DNA from: Pseudobdellovibrionaceae bacterium
GTDB lineage: Bacteria > Bdellovibrionota > Bdellovibrionia > Bdellovibrionales > Bdellovibrionaceae
Reading direction: 5' to 3'
Assembly (NCBI GenBank): GCA_014376325.1
Contig: JACMRP010000374.1
Location: forward strand, 1 to 5,569
Length of the DNA stretch: 5,569 nucleotides
The notes below the pieces were generated by a model that was given only the letters and a program-made list of their open reading frames with translations, searched no databases and had not been told where the DNA came from. The translations under genes and the position numbers were made by a program. Shown here piece by piece: positions 1 through 5,569 of the stretch (the stretch's first letter is position 1; each line of letters starts with the position of its first letter).

Positions 1-50
1 GCATCAACCGGAGGTTTCTTTGTGGGAACCTGAGCTTCATTTTTCGCCAT
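1..50 (-). CDS. Start of a divergent gene running off the left edge (partial, unknown product)
   Basis: On the minus strand an ATG at 50-48 opens a frame that stays open to the window edge. It encodes MAKNEAQVPTKKPPVD, a charged, proline- and lysine-rich N-terminus of the kind seen in flexible leaders. Upstream of the ATG lies AAAAGGA (about 10 bases away), an acceptable ribosome binding site, and an in-frame TAG at 77-75 bounds the frame. It would be divergent to the M14 peptidase gene, with 48 bases between the two start codons. Only 16 codons are visible, so neither family nor function can be assigned. The chance of a spurious ORF this short is considerable; the ribosome binding site and the sensible gene spacing are the main support. 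Confidence 0.45.
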   Translation of the reverse strand, partial: MAKNEAQVPTKKPPVD

Positions 51-98
51 GGAATTTATGTCCTTTTCAAGCTTCTAAAAATCAGGCTTAATTATCAT

Positions 99-800
99 AT
101 GCAAGCGAAAATTTTTCACCAAACTTCTTGGGCCCGAAGCTTCCGCGGCACTCCGATTGAGTTGTATCAAAAAAAACACATCCGTGATGGAAAAGCCACA
201 GCGCCCATTCTGTTTGTTGGCGGCGTTCACGGTGATGAGCCCGAAGGCGTTCGGCTTGCTCACGAATTTTTGAACTGGTTGACCGAGGTCGAAAACACTT
301 CCGCAGACAAGATTCTGCATTCGTGGTTGCTCATTCCTTGTATCAATGTTGACGGTTATCTGGGACATCGACGAACGAATCACAATGGCGTTGATCTGAA
401 CCGAAACTTTCCGTCGAAAGACTGGTCGGCAGAAGCCAAAGCGTCCCGCTACTCCCCCGGACCCGGTCCCGGAAGCGAGGCCGAAACACGGGCAATCGTC
501 GAGCTAATAACGATCGAGAAACCAAAACTGATTGTTCATTTTCATTCCTGGGAGCCTTGTGTTGTTTACACCGGCGCCCCTGGCAAGGTGGCTTCGGAAA
601 TTTTGACCGGCGATACCGGCTACCCGGTGCGCGAAGATATTGGCTACCCGACACCGGGAAGCCTTGGCCAATACGGTTGGCTCGAACACCGCGTGCCCGT
701 GATCTGCATCGAAGAACAAGAACATATTCGCCTCGACGAAGTTTGGAAACACTTCGAGCCCGGCCTTAGCCGCTTAATGACCACGGACTTTGAACTTTAA
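99..800 (+). CDS. M14-family zinc peptidase, murein peptide amidase A (MpaA)-like
   Basis: Predicted zinc carboxypeptidase/amidase of 233 aa, close to the length of E. coli MpaA, which cleaves the gamma-D-Glu-diaminopimelate bond in murein peptides during recycling. Visible M14 landmarks are GGVHGDEPEG with zinc ligands H44 and E47, substrate-binding DLNRNFP (N101, R102), the GPGPGSEAETRA segment (121-132), HFHSW with third zinc ligand H149, and VICIEEQ with E205 the likely catalytic glutamate. The domain fills the whole protein. There is no signal peptide or membrane segment, so it should act in the cytoplasm. The ATG at 99 is chosen because the family fold begins soon after it (SFRGTPIELY); its ribosome binding site is weak (AGG at 84-86). 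It forms a tight unit with the HAD gene that follows. Family assignment is firm. The exact substrate is inferred, and another M14 carboxypeptidase specificity is possible. Confidence 0.87.
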   Translation: MQAKIFHQTSWARSFRGTPIELYQKKHIRDGKATAPILFVGGVHGDEPEGVRLAHEFLNWLTEVENTSADKILHSWLLIPCINVDGYLGHRRTNHNGVDLNRNFPSKDWSAEAKASRYSPGPGPGSEAETRAIVELITIEKPKLIVHFHSWEPCVVYTGAPGKVASEILTGDTGYPVREDIGYPTPGSLGQYGWLEHRVPVICIEEQEHIRLDEVWKHFEPGLSRLMTTDFEL

Positions 801-803
801 GGA
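799..803 (+). promoter_or_regulatory. Ribosome binding site that decides the HAD gene start
   Basis: AAGGA lies 4 bases before the ATG at 808 and overlaps the TAA stop (798-800) of the peptidase gene. It favours ATG 808 over the in-frame TTG at 790, which has no such site. It also suggests that ribosomes finishing the peptidase restart on the HAD gene. The spacing is slightly short. Confidence 0.6.
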
Positions 804-807
804 ATCC

Positions 808-1491
808 ATGCCCCCGATCAAATGCATCGCTTTCGACTTAGACGATACACTCCTGGACACAAGCCAGCTGCTCGTCCCACTGGCCGCGCGCCGATCTTGC
901 GAAGCCATGCTCAGTGCTGGAGTGAACAGCGACATCGACACCTGCCTTCAGTGGCGCGCCGGACTCGCGGCAGAAAAGACCCACTCCGAAATTTTCGAAG
1001 GTTTCATACAGAAATTCGGAACCTCCCAGCCAGAACTTGCTTTGCATTCGGCATTGAAAGCTTTTTACAATCCTGAAGTGCCTGCGCGTTTGCCGCTGAT
1101 GGATGGTGCCGAAGAAAATTTAAAATTACTTTCTGCAAAGTATACTTTATTTTTAGTAACTTCAGGTGAACCGGCCGCGCAGTCAAAAAAGATAGCCGCA
1201 CTCGGAATAGAGAAATATTTTAGGAAAATTTATTTGATTAATAACTTTTTGAAGCAAACGAAGCAATTTGCTTTTACCGAAATTATCGCAACCCAATCGA
1301 TAATGCCGGCAGAATTACTCAGTATCGGCAACCGTCTTTCTCAGGAAATCAGGTATGCGAAACTATGCGGCGCTCGCACATGTTATTTTTGCCACGGCGA
1401 ACACGTCGGCGAAGTTCCTTCCTTGCGTGAGGACTATCCGGACGTAACTATCTACAAACACGCCGAGCTTATGAAGGCCTGCGCGCTCTAG
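808..1491 (+). CDS. HAD-superfamily hydrolase (putative phosphatase, C1-type cap)
   Basis: Haloacid dehalogenase-fold phosphohydrolase, 227 aa from the ATG at 808; a TTG at 790 would add six residues. Motif I is AFDLDDTLLD, with nucleophile D10 and general acid/base D12. A helical C1-type cap follows at about 20-85. Motif II is LFLVTSGEP (T118 or S119), and lysines K127/K128 or K149/K152 can supply motif III. Motif IV reads IGNRLSQEI, with N175 and E180 where many relatives have aspartates. The layout resembles small-molecule phosphatases of the pyrimidine 5'-nucleotidase or phosphoglycolate phosphatase type, but the substrate cannot be read from the sequence. It begins 7 bases after the peptidase stop, so the two are probably cotranscribed. 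Its stop shares CTAG with that of the converging gene. Bases 1111-1290 are clearly more AT-rich than the rest of the gene. Confidence 0.85.
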   Translation: MPPIKCIAFDLDDTLLDTSQLLVPLAARRSCEAMLSAGVNSDIDTCLQWRAGLAAEKTHSEIFEGFIQKFGTSQPELALHSALKAFYNPEVPARLPLMDGAEENLKLLSAKYTLFLVTSGEPAAQSKKIAALGIEKYFRKIYLINNFLKQTKQFAFTEIIATQSIMPAELLSIGNRLSQEIRYAKLCGARTCYFCHGEHVGEVPSLREDYPDVTIYKHAELMKACAL

Positions 1492-2141
1492 CGCCAAGTT
1501 TTGATATCTTTTCTTAATAATTCAATAATGAGCGACTGATATTTTTTGCCATCCAATTTCGCTCTGGTCTTTAGGAGATTCAAGATATTCTCTGGTATTC
1601 GAATGCTTATCAGCTTCGTTGGCTCGTCCTTTTCAGACATCAAAATCCGGAAGGACTCTAAAAACTCAACTGCTTCCTCGGGACTTACTGAGCGTTCTCG
1701 ATGACTACTTTTTTTGCCACGCAATTTCTCCTGAATATTTTCGACATCGATTAGATCTTGGGGCCGCCCCGCTTTTTGTTTCATTTCCATAAGGCCCCTC
1801 AGAGAAACCACCGGAATCTTCTGACCCCCGAACGCAACGGAGGTGACATCTAAATCTTCGTAGGCCTGAGTAATTAGAATGTCAATTTGCCGGGTCGGAT
1901 TGGAATGGTCAACGAACGACCACGTAATCAAATTCCGATTTTCAACGTACTCTTTTTTGAACTTGTAGATATCTTCGGCCCTGACTGGAAGTCGTGATTG
2001 CAAACCTAACTTAGTCATCGCCTTTTCGGCTTCCTTCAAATGAATTTCTTTGAGACTTATCACTATGTCAATATTCCCATTGGCTAGACTCAGGTCGATA
2101 CATCTCCCGTCCCGCTGGGGTCTAAAATAAACTTCTGCCAT
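1488..2141 (-). CDS. Nucleotidyltransferase-like protein fused to a CopG-type ribbon-helix-helix domain; 5' end probably damaged
   Basis: 217 aa in two parts. Residues about 22-135 resemble small nucleotidyltransferases of the AbiEii/MNT-like type: NIDIVISL (D25), LGLQSRLPV, WSFVDHSNPTRQIDILI (D87 as the later acidic residue) and the closing MKQKAGRPQDLIDVE. Residues about 150-217 look like a CopG-family antitoxin: SPEEAVEFLESFR, a beta strand TKLISIRIP (175-183), helix NILNLLKTRAKLDG, then YQSLIIELLRKDI, which is a ribbon-helix-helix DNA-binding domain. Such parts belong to toxin-antitoxin-like modules, often as separate genes; the link to that role is inference. The N-terminus lacks the GGxA-type motif, and the usual DxD is NID, so nucleotidyl transfer is doubtful. 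The ATG at 2141 has only a poor ribosome binding site, and an in-frame stop at 2165-2163 blocks extension. It converges on the HAD gene and diverges from the kinase with a 28-base gap. Confidence 0.7.
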   Translation of the reverse strand: MAEVYFRPQRDGRCIDLSLANGNIDIVISLKEIHLKEAEKAMTKLGLQSRLPVRAEDIYKFKKEYVENRNLITWSFVDHSNPTRQIDILITQAYEDLDVTSVAFGGQKIPVVSLRGLMEMKQKAGRPQDLIDVENIQEKLRGKKSSHRERSVSPEEAVEFLESFRILMSEKDEPTKLISIRIPENILNLLKTRAKLDGKKYQSLIIELLRKDIKTWR

Positions 2142-2163
2142 TCTGGTTGAATTTCCGTAAAAT
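2135..2163 (+). promoter_or_regulatory. Possible promoter for the histidine kinase gene
   Basis: CTGCCA (2135-2140, 4 of 6 matches to the sigma-70 -35 box) stands 17 bases before TAAAAT (2158-2163, 5 of 6 to the -10 box). Transcription would begin close to 2170, at the kinase ATG itself. No Shine-Dalgarno is seen before that ATG, so a leaderless or very short-leadered transcript is possible. The -35 match is weak and the call is tentative. Confidence 0.25.
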
Positions 2164-2169
2164 CATTTC

Positions 2170-4017
2170 ATGCGAACGATGAGATCGAGCTTTTTATTGA
2201 TCGGGCCTTGGGAAGAACGGCTTGTGGACTTAGGTTCACAAATTTTGCCGGACTTAACTCAGGCGCTGGCGTGGAGCAAAGATGCCGTTTGTGATGTTGT
2301 GGCACTGTCCGTCACGTCGATACTTGAAAAAAAGTTTGGGACGTTTTACCACCAGGTTCTGGATCATAACTCGGCAGCACAGTGGATTGCCGTCGTGCCA
2401 AAAGACTTTCCTCCCGAGCAACTTGCCGACATACATGAGCTTTATCCATTGTTTCGCGTACTCAGCTCGTTTCAAGAGACCGATATCGAGGCTCATTTTT
2501 TTAGCGCTCTTGAAGAGGTGAATCGTCAGAAGCAGGATAAAAATTTAGAAAAGCTAATCCGTGAACAAAAAGACAAGCTGACGCGGCTCCAAGTTGATCT
2601 TGAACTGAGGGTCGAAAAGCGCACAAAGTTTTTGACCGAAGCCCGCCGCAAACTTTACCTTACAAATGTTCGCATTGAAGGATTGAAGCACGCCCTGATG
2701 GCCGTTCACCAAGCAGACTCCTTAGTTGAAATCGAAAAATTGCTGAATGAGTCTTTGGCGTCGACGGTCCAGACTTCATGGATACGTATCTTCTTCGCTC
2801 CTCAGGACAATTTGTTTTCAGAACAAGTCGAGACTAAGTTAAGTTTTACCCAACAGCGCGTTCCGCTTTTCCGACAGCACGAACGCATCGGAAGCATCTT
2901 TTTTATGCGACCGCCAGATCGTCCGTTTGTAAGGGATGAAGTGGATTTTTTAAATCGTGTTGCCGAAGCGGTTTCATTAGCGCTCGGACGCATTCAAAAA
3001 TTGGAAGAATCCGAAGAGCTCAAAAAACAGTGGGAAGCGACGTTCAATGCCGTATCGGACCCAGTTGCGATTATCGATGCAAATTTTGATTTGATTCAGG
3101 CGAATTCTGCGATCACGAATCGCCACAACGAAACCGTTGTTGGGCGAAAATGTTTTGAAGTGCTGTACCGCCGCGAAACTCCGTGCGAGGGCTGCCAACG
3201 CGGAAAGAACTTCCGGCTAGATCATAAAGAACCCAAGGGAAATAAGTCTCTGGACGTTTACAGCCAAAGCTTAGCCCTAGATCCGCAAAAGCCCGCCGTC
3301 TTCGTCAATATCTACCACGATATTACTCAGCGACTCAGTTTAGAAAAACAACTTCTGGAAACCGCAAAATTGGCAGAGCTCGGGACTATCGGCAGCAGCA
3401 TTGCTCATGAATTGAACAATCCGCTCGGTGGAATACTTTCATTCGTTCAGTTGATCAAAATGGATCTGCCTAAAGACCACGCATTGTATCCCGATATTTT
3501 AGAGATGGAAGCCGGCGCCCTTCGTTGCAAAGAAATTATTCAGAATTTGCTCGGCTTCACGCGAAATCCAAACGTCGATGAAATCACCGACCTCGACCTT
3601 CGCGATGTCGTGAAGCGCGCTTATAAAATCGTTGAGTTGCAAATCAAGTCTCAAGCTATTGATGTCATTCTTGATTTACCGGACAATCATTTTCCTACAC
3701 GCGGTCATTTAAATTTGCTATCGCAAGCAATAAAAAATATTTTGCAAAGTGGTTTTGATGCGATCCTGAGCCGTCGTAGAAAAGGCAATGAGGCTTTCAA
3801 AGGTCAGCTTGAAGTACGGCTCCAGCAGTCTGCAGATCGCTATTTGATTTCGGTTAAAAATAATGGTGAAAATTATGAAAAAGAAAGTGCCGGACTCGGC
3901 ATTCCTGTCGCCTCGCAAATTGTCGAGGACCACGGTGGCACCTTGGAAATTTCTTCCTCGACCAACCACGAGACCTTGGCAAAAATTTCCTTCCCTCGTC
4001 CAGTTTTGAGGTCCTGA
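2170..4017 (+). CDS. Soluble multi-sensor histidine kinase (pseudoreceiver-GAF-PAS-HisKA-HATPase) with a degenerate ATP-binding domain
   Basis: Cytoplasmic sensor kinase of 615 aa with no membrane segment. In order: a receiver-like fold without acidic pocket or phospho-acceptor Asp (about 5-112); a charged coiled coil (113-165); a GAF-like domain (about 166-275, ending IGSIFFMRPPDRPFVRDE and a long helix); a PAS domain (about 284-388) with C328, C339 and C342 in CFEVLYRRETPCEGC; a HisKA helix with H413 in IAHELNNPLGG; and a HATPase domain (about 475-612). The histidine box keeps E414 and N417, linked to phosphatase activity in this family. The ATPase part is unusual. The N box is NILQSG (S527 replaces the Mg-binding Asn), G1 is KNNGEN instead of DNGxG, and the lid with its F box is almost absent before GLGIPVA. 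It precedes an NtrC-type regulator, its likely partner. Start: ATG 2170, with another in frame at 2179. Kinase activity is uncertain. Confidence 0.87.
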   Translation: MRTMRSSFLLIGPWEERLVDLGSQILPDLTQALAWSKDAVCDVVALSVTSILEKKFGTFYHQVLDHNSAAQWIAVVPKDFPPEQLADIHELYPLFRVLSSFQETDIEAHFFSALEEVNRQKQDKNLEKLIREQKDKLTRLQVDLELRVEKRTKFLTEARRKLYLTNVRIEGLKHALMAVHQADSLVEIEKLLNESLASTVQTSWIRIFFAPQDNLFSEQVETKLSFTQQRVPLFRQHERIGSIFFMRPPDRPFVRDEVDFLNRVAEAVSLALGRIQKLEESEELKKQWEATFNAVSDPVAIIDANFDLIQANSAITNRHNETVVGRKCFEVLYRRETPCEGCQRGKNFRLDHKEPKGNKSLDVYSQSLALDPQKPAVFVNIYHDITQRLSLEKQLLETAKLAELGTIGSSIAHELNNPLGGILSFVQLIKMDLPKDHALYPDILEMEAGALRCKEIIQNLLGFTRNPNVDEITDLDLRDVVKRAYKIVELQIKSQAIDVILDLPDNHFPTRGHLNLLSQAIKNILQSGFDAILSRRRKGNEAFKGQLEVRLQQSADRYLISVKNNGENYEKESAGLGIPVASQIVEDHGGTLEISSSTNHETLAKISFPRPVLRS

Positions 4018-4036
4018 AACTCTACACTAGAGCGGA

Positions 4037-4060
4037 ATTTTTGACAGTCCCGTCAAAAAT
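4037..4060. repeat. Perfect 9-bp inverted repeat, candidate operator
   Basis: ATTTTTGAC (4037-4045), six spacer bases, then GTCAAAAAT (4052-4060) is an exact dyad in the gap between kinase and regulator. Its left arm contains most of the TTGACA promoter element. The stem is AT-rich and is not followed by a clean T-run, so it looks more like a protein-binding dyad than a terminator. The regulator's own Fis-type domain would bind such a dyad as a dimer, so autoregulation is a fair guess. Confidence 0.5.
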
Positions 4061-4068
4061 AACTTAAT
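4041..4068 (+). promoter_or_regulatory. Candidate sigma-70-type promoter for the response regulator
   Basis: A perfect TTGACA (-35 consensus) at 4041-4046 is followed after 16 bases by CTTAAT (4063-4068, 4 of 6 to the -10 consensus). This would give the regulator its own transcript, separate from the kinase that ends at 4017. The overlap with the inverted repeat suggests that a protein bound at the dyad would block the -35 box. No GG-N10-GC sigma-54 promoter is seen in the gap. Confidence 0.45.
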
Positions 4069-4094
4069 CTATATTGGTACACCGAGAACCCACC

Positions 4095-4106
4095 AAGGAA
4101 GGAAGG
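4095..4106 (+). promoter_or_regulatory. Strong ribosome binding site that decides the response regulator start
   Basis: Three tandem AAGG units (AAGGAAGGAAGG) end 3 bases before the ATG at 4110; the AGGA at 4100-4103 is ideally spaced at 6 bases. This makes ATG 4110 the start rather than the in-frame TTG at 4074. That longer reading would add 12 residues with no family match and would place this site inside the coding region. Confidence 0.75.
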
Positions 4107-4109
4107 TTC

Positions 4110-5513
4110 ATGCGCAATCATCGCGTTCTGATTCTGGATGATGAATCAAGTTTGAGGACAGCACTCTTCCGAGTGCTCGATCGCAAAAGTCTGAATGTCA
4201 TTACCGCAAACCGTATCGAAGAAGCCAAGCTGCTTTGCCAAGGAGACACCGCGATTGACCTCGCGATCGTTGACTTAAATTTGCCTGACGGCGACGGCAT
4301 CGAATTTATGTCTTTCTTAAAAAATATCTATCCCGCGATAGAGGTCATCATTCTAACCGGCCACGCGACGATCGAAGCGGCGGTTCGCGCTACTCAAAAA
4401 GGCGCCTTCCATTTTGTGACGAAGCCTTTCAATTTAGACGAGCTGATCGTGCTGGTGGACCGGGCACTTACGCACAAGCAGCTGACGCAAGAAAATCAGC
4501 AGCTTCGTACCGAACTCAGCCGTAAATATAAGTTCGACCAGATCATCGGCACCAGCGATGAAATCCAGGGCGTGCTTCGTTTAGTAGAGCGTGTTGCTGA
4601 TTCTGATTCGAATATCTTAGTTCACGGCGAAACCGGCACCGGCAAAGAATTAGTCGCGAGAGCAATTCATTATAATTCGCCGCGCGCAACGGGACCTTTT
4701 ATTCCCATCAATTGTGGCGCGATCCCGGCTGAATTATTAGAGAGTGAGCTTTTCGGTCACATCAAGGGTGCTTTTACCGGCGCCATTGCCAATCGCGTTG
4801 GCCGCTTTGAGCTTGCGGATGGCGGGACGATTTTCTTGGATGAGATCGGCGACATGGACCCGACGCTTCAGGTGAAGCTCCTTCGCGCCCTTCAAGAAAA
4901 ATGCTTTGAACCGGTGGGCAGCGCAAAAACTATTCAGGTGAACGTGCGCGTGATCGCGGCGACGAACGTAAATTTAGAAGAAGCGGTTGAACTCGGAAAC
5001 TTCCGTGAAGATCTTTACTACCGCTTGAACGTCATTCCGATAACAATTCCGCCGCTGCGGGAACGCAAGACCGATATCCCATTGTTGCTGAAACATTTTA
5101 TGGAGTCTTTCGGCAAAAATAAAGGCCGTGCCCTGCAGGGGATCACCGACGATGCACTCGAATGCCTGGTGTATTATCCATGGCCGGGAAATATTCGTGA
5201 ACTTGAAAATTTGATGGAGCGCATGACCATCTTGAAGGGTCACGGCAATTTGGAAGTGGTCGATTTGCCACTGAAGTACAAGGCTGGCAAGGGCGTAACT
5301 AAAGAAGTCGGCGTGATGGAAATTCCAGAATCCGGTTTAGATTTCAACACTGCCGTCGATACTTACGAAAATGCATTGATTCTACGAGCGTTGGAAAAAA
5401 CTGGCTGGAACCGGAATCAAGCAGCGATGCTGTTAAAGCTGAATCGCACGACACTGGTTGAGAAAATCAAGAAGAAGGGTCTTCGACCGCCAGATGGCGT
5501 ATTAGAGATTTAA
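4110..5513 (+). CDS. NtrC-family sigma-54-dependent response regulator (receiver-AAA+-Fis HTH)
   Basis: 467 aa from ATG 4110, a typical length for the family. Once phosphorylated it should oligomerise and use ATP to open sigma-54 RNA polymerase promoters. The receiver (about 5-120) has acidic D10/D11, phospho-acceptor D55 in VDLNLPDGDG, T83 and K105. A helical linker (about 118-140) follows. The AAA+ domain (about 143-385) has Walker A GETGTGKE (K179), the sigma-54-contacting GAFTGA loop (220-225), Walker B FLDEIGD (D244, E245), sensor AATN (N286), arginines R299 and R305 in FREDLYYRLN, and WPGNIREL (358-365). The C-terminal Fis-type helix-turn-helix (about 417-458) includes LNRTTLVEKIKKKGL, a form also seen in flagellar regulators such as FleQ, though that is too little to assign a regulon. 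All key residues are present. The kinase upstream is its probable partner; target genes are not visible here. Confidence 0.93.
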   Translation: MRNHRVLILDDESSLRTALFRVLDRKSLNVITANRIEEAKLLCQGDTAIDLAIVDLNLPDGDGIEFMSFLKNIYPAIEVIILTGHATIEAAVRATQKGAFHFVTKPFNLDELIVLVDRALTHKQLTQENQQLRTELSRKYKFDQIIGTSDEIQGVLRLVERVADSDSNILVHGETGTGKELVARAIHYNSPRATGPFIPINCGAIPAELLESELFGHIKGAFTGAIANRVGRFELADGGTIFLDEIGDMDPTLQVKLLRALQEKCFEPVGSAKTIQVNVRVIAATNVNLEEAVELGNFREDLYYRLNVIPITIPPLRERKTDIPLLLKHFMESFGKNKGRALQGITDDALECLVYYPWPGNIRELENLMERMTILKGHGNLEVVDLPLKYKAGKGVTKEVGVMEIPESGLDFNTAVDTYENALILRALEKTGWNRNQAAMLLKLNRTTLVEKIKKKGLRPPDGVLEI

Positions 5514-5569
5514 GACAGTATCCTTGAGGAGTCGGAATTACATACCGGTGGGGCTTTATCAGCCTTAAC

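Noticed and set aside
51..98. Promoter boxes for the M14 peptidase gene in the 48-base divergent gap.
   Set aside because: TTTTCA and TTAATT can be paired by eye, but both are poor matches in AT-rich DNA.
343..654. Long minus-strand frame opposite the peptidase gene.
   Set aside because: It is rich in Arg, Ser and Pro with no motif, and is a shadow of a well-supported plus-strand gene.
790..807. Upstream TTG start for the HAD gene, overlapping the peptidase gene by 11 bases.
   Set aside because: The ATG at 808 has its own ribosome binding site and sits right before the family's first strand; the TTG has neither advantage.
1483..1502. Short hairpin GCGC-TCTA-GCGC followed a few bases later by TTTT, as a terminator between the convergent genes.
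   Set aside because: The stem is only 4 bp and the T-run is short and offset by CAAG, so it is too weak to call.
4037..4060. Reading the inverted repeat as a Rho-independent terminator for the kinase gene.
   Set aside because: The stem is dominated by A-T pairs, no T-run follows, and the element carries a consensus -35 box; a regulatory dyad fits better.
4074..4109. TTG start giving a 12-residue longer response regulator.
   Set aside because: The extra residues match nothing in the family and would be translated from the ribosome binding site region; ATG 4110 has an excellent Shine-Dalgarno.
5514..5569. A terminator (GGCT-N5-AGCC at 5552-5564) or a new gene after the AGGAG at 5527-5531.
   Set aside because: The 4-bp stem has no T-run before the window ends, and no ATG, GTG or TTG lies at a proper distance from the AGGAG. 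The 56 bases hold nothing I can support.
5510..5569. Minus-strand frames open from the right edge that could be the 3' end of a converging gene.
   Set aside because: Only about 20 codons are visible and open frames of that length are expected by chance; no recognisable motif.

Overview
This looks like ordinary chromosomal DNA from a free-living Gram-negative bacterium of roughly balanced base composition. The mix is a cytoplasmic M14 murein-peptide amidase-like enzyme, a soluble multi-sensor histidine kinase and an NtrC-type sigma-54 activator. Together with the style of the small nucleotidyltransferase/ribbon-helix-helix protein, it suggests the Bdellovibrionota or former deltaproteobacteria. 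That placement is inference from gene types only. I see no RNA gene, insertion sequence or CRISPR array.

Left part (1-1491): the first 16 codons of a minus-strand gene run off the left edge. Diverging from it is a tight two-gene plus-strand unit: an M14 zinc peptidase (99-800), then a HAD-family phosphohydrolase (best start 808). The HAD ribosome binding site overlaps the peptidase stop codon, so the two are probably translated together. The peptidase has its zinc and catalytic residues and no export signal, which fits intracellular trimming of recycled cell-wall peptides.

Middle (1488-2141, minus strand): one ORF joins a nucleotidyltransferase-like domain to a CopG-type ribbon-helix-helix DNA-binding domain. 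It meets the HAD gene tail to tail, and the two stop codons share a single CTAG. Its N-terminus lacks the glycine-rich motif and first catalytic aspartate expected of the nucleotidyltransferase. Fragments in the other frames just upstream look like the lost start, so the gene is probably 5'-damaged.

Right part (2170-5513): a two-component pair. The kinase (615 aa, no membrane segment) reads as pseudoreceiver, coiled coil, GAF, Cys-rich PAS, HisKA and HATPase. Its phospho-acceptor histidine is intact, but its ATP-binding domain has lost several hallmark residues and most of the ATP lid. The partner, a receiver/AAA+/Fis response regulator (467 aa from the preferred start), keeps every key residue. 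The 92-base gap between them holds a TTGACA promoter-like element inside a perfect 9-bp inverted repeat, followed by a strong Shine-Dalgarno, so the regulator probably has its own controlled promoter. The degenerate kinase beside an intact sigma-54 activator, and the damaged nucleotidyltransferase-RHH fusion, are the most interesting parts of the window.
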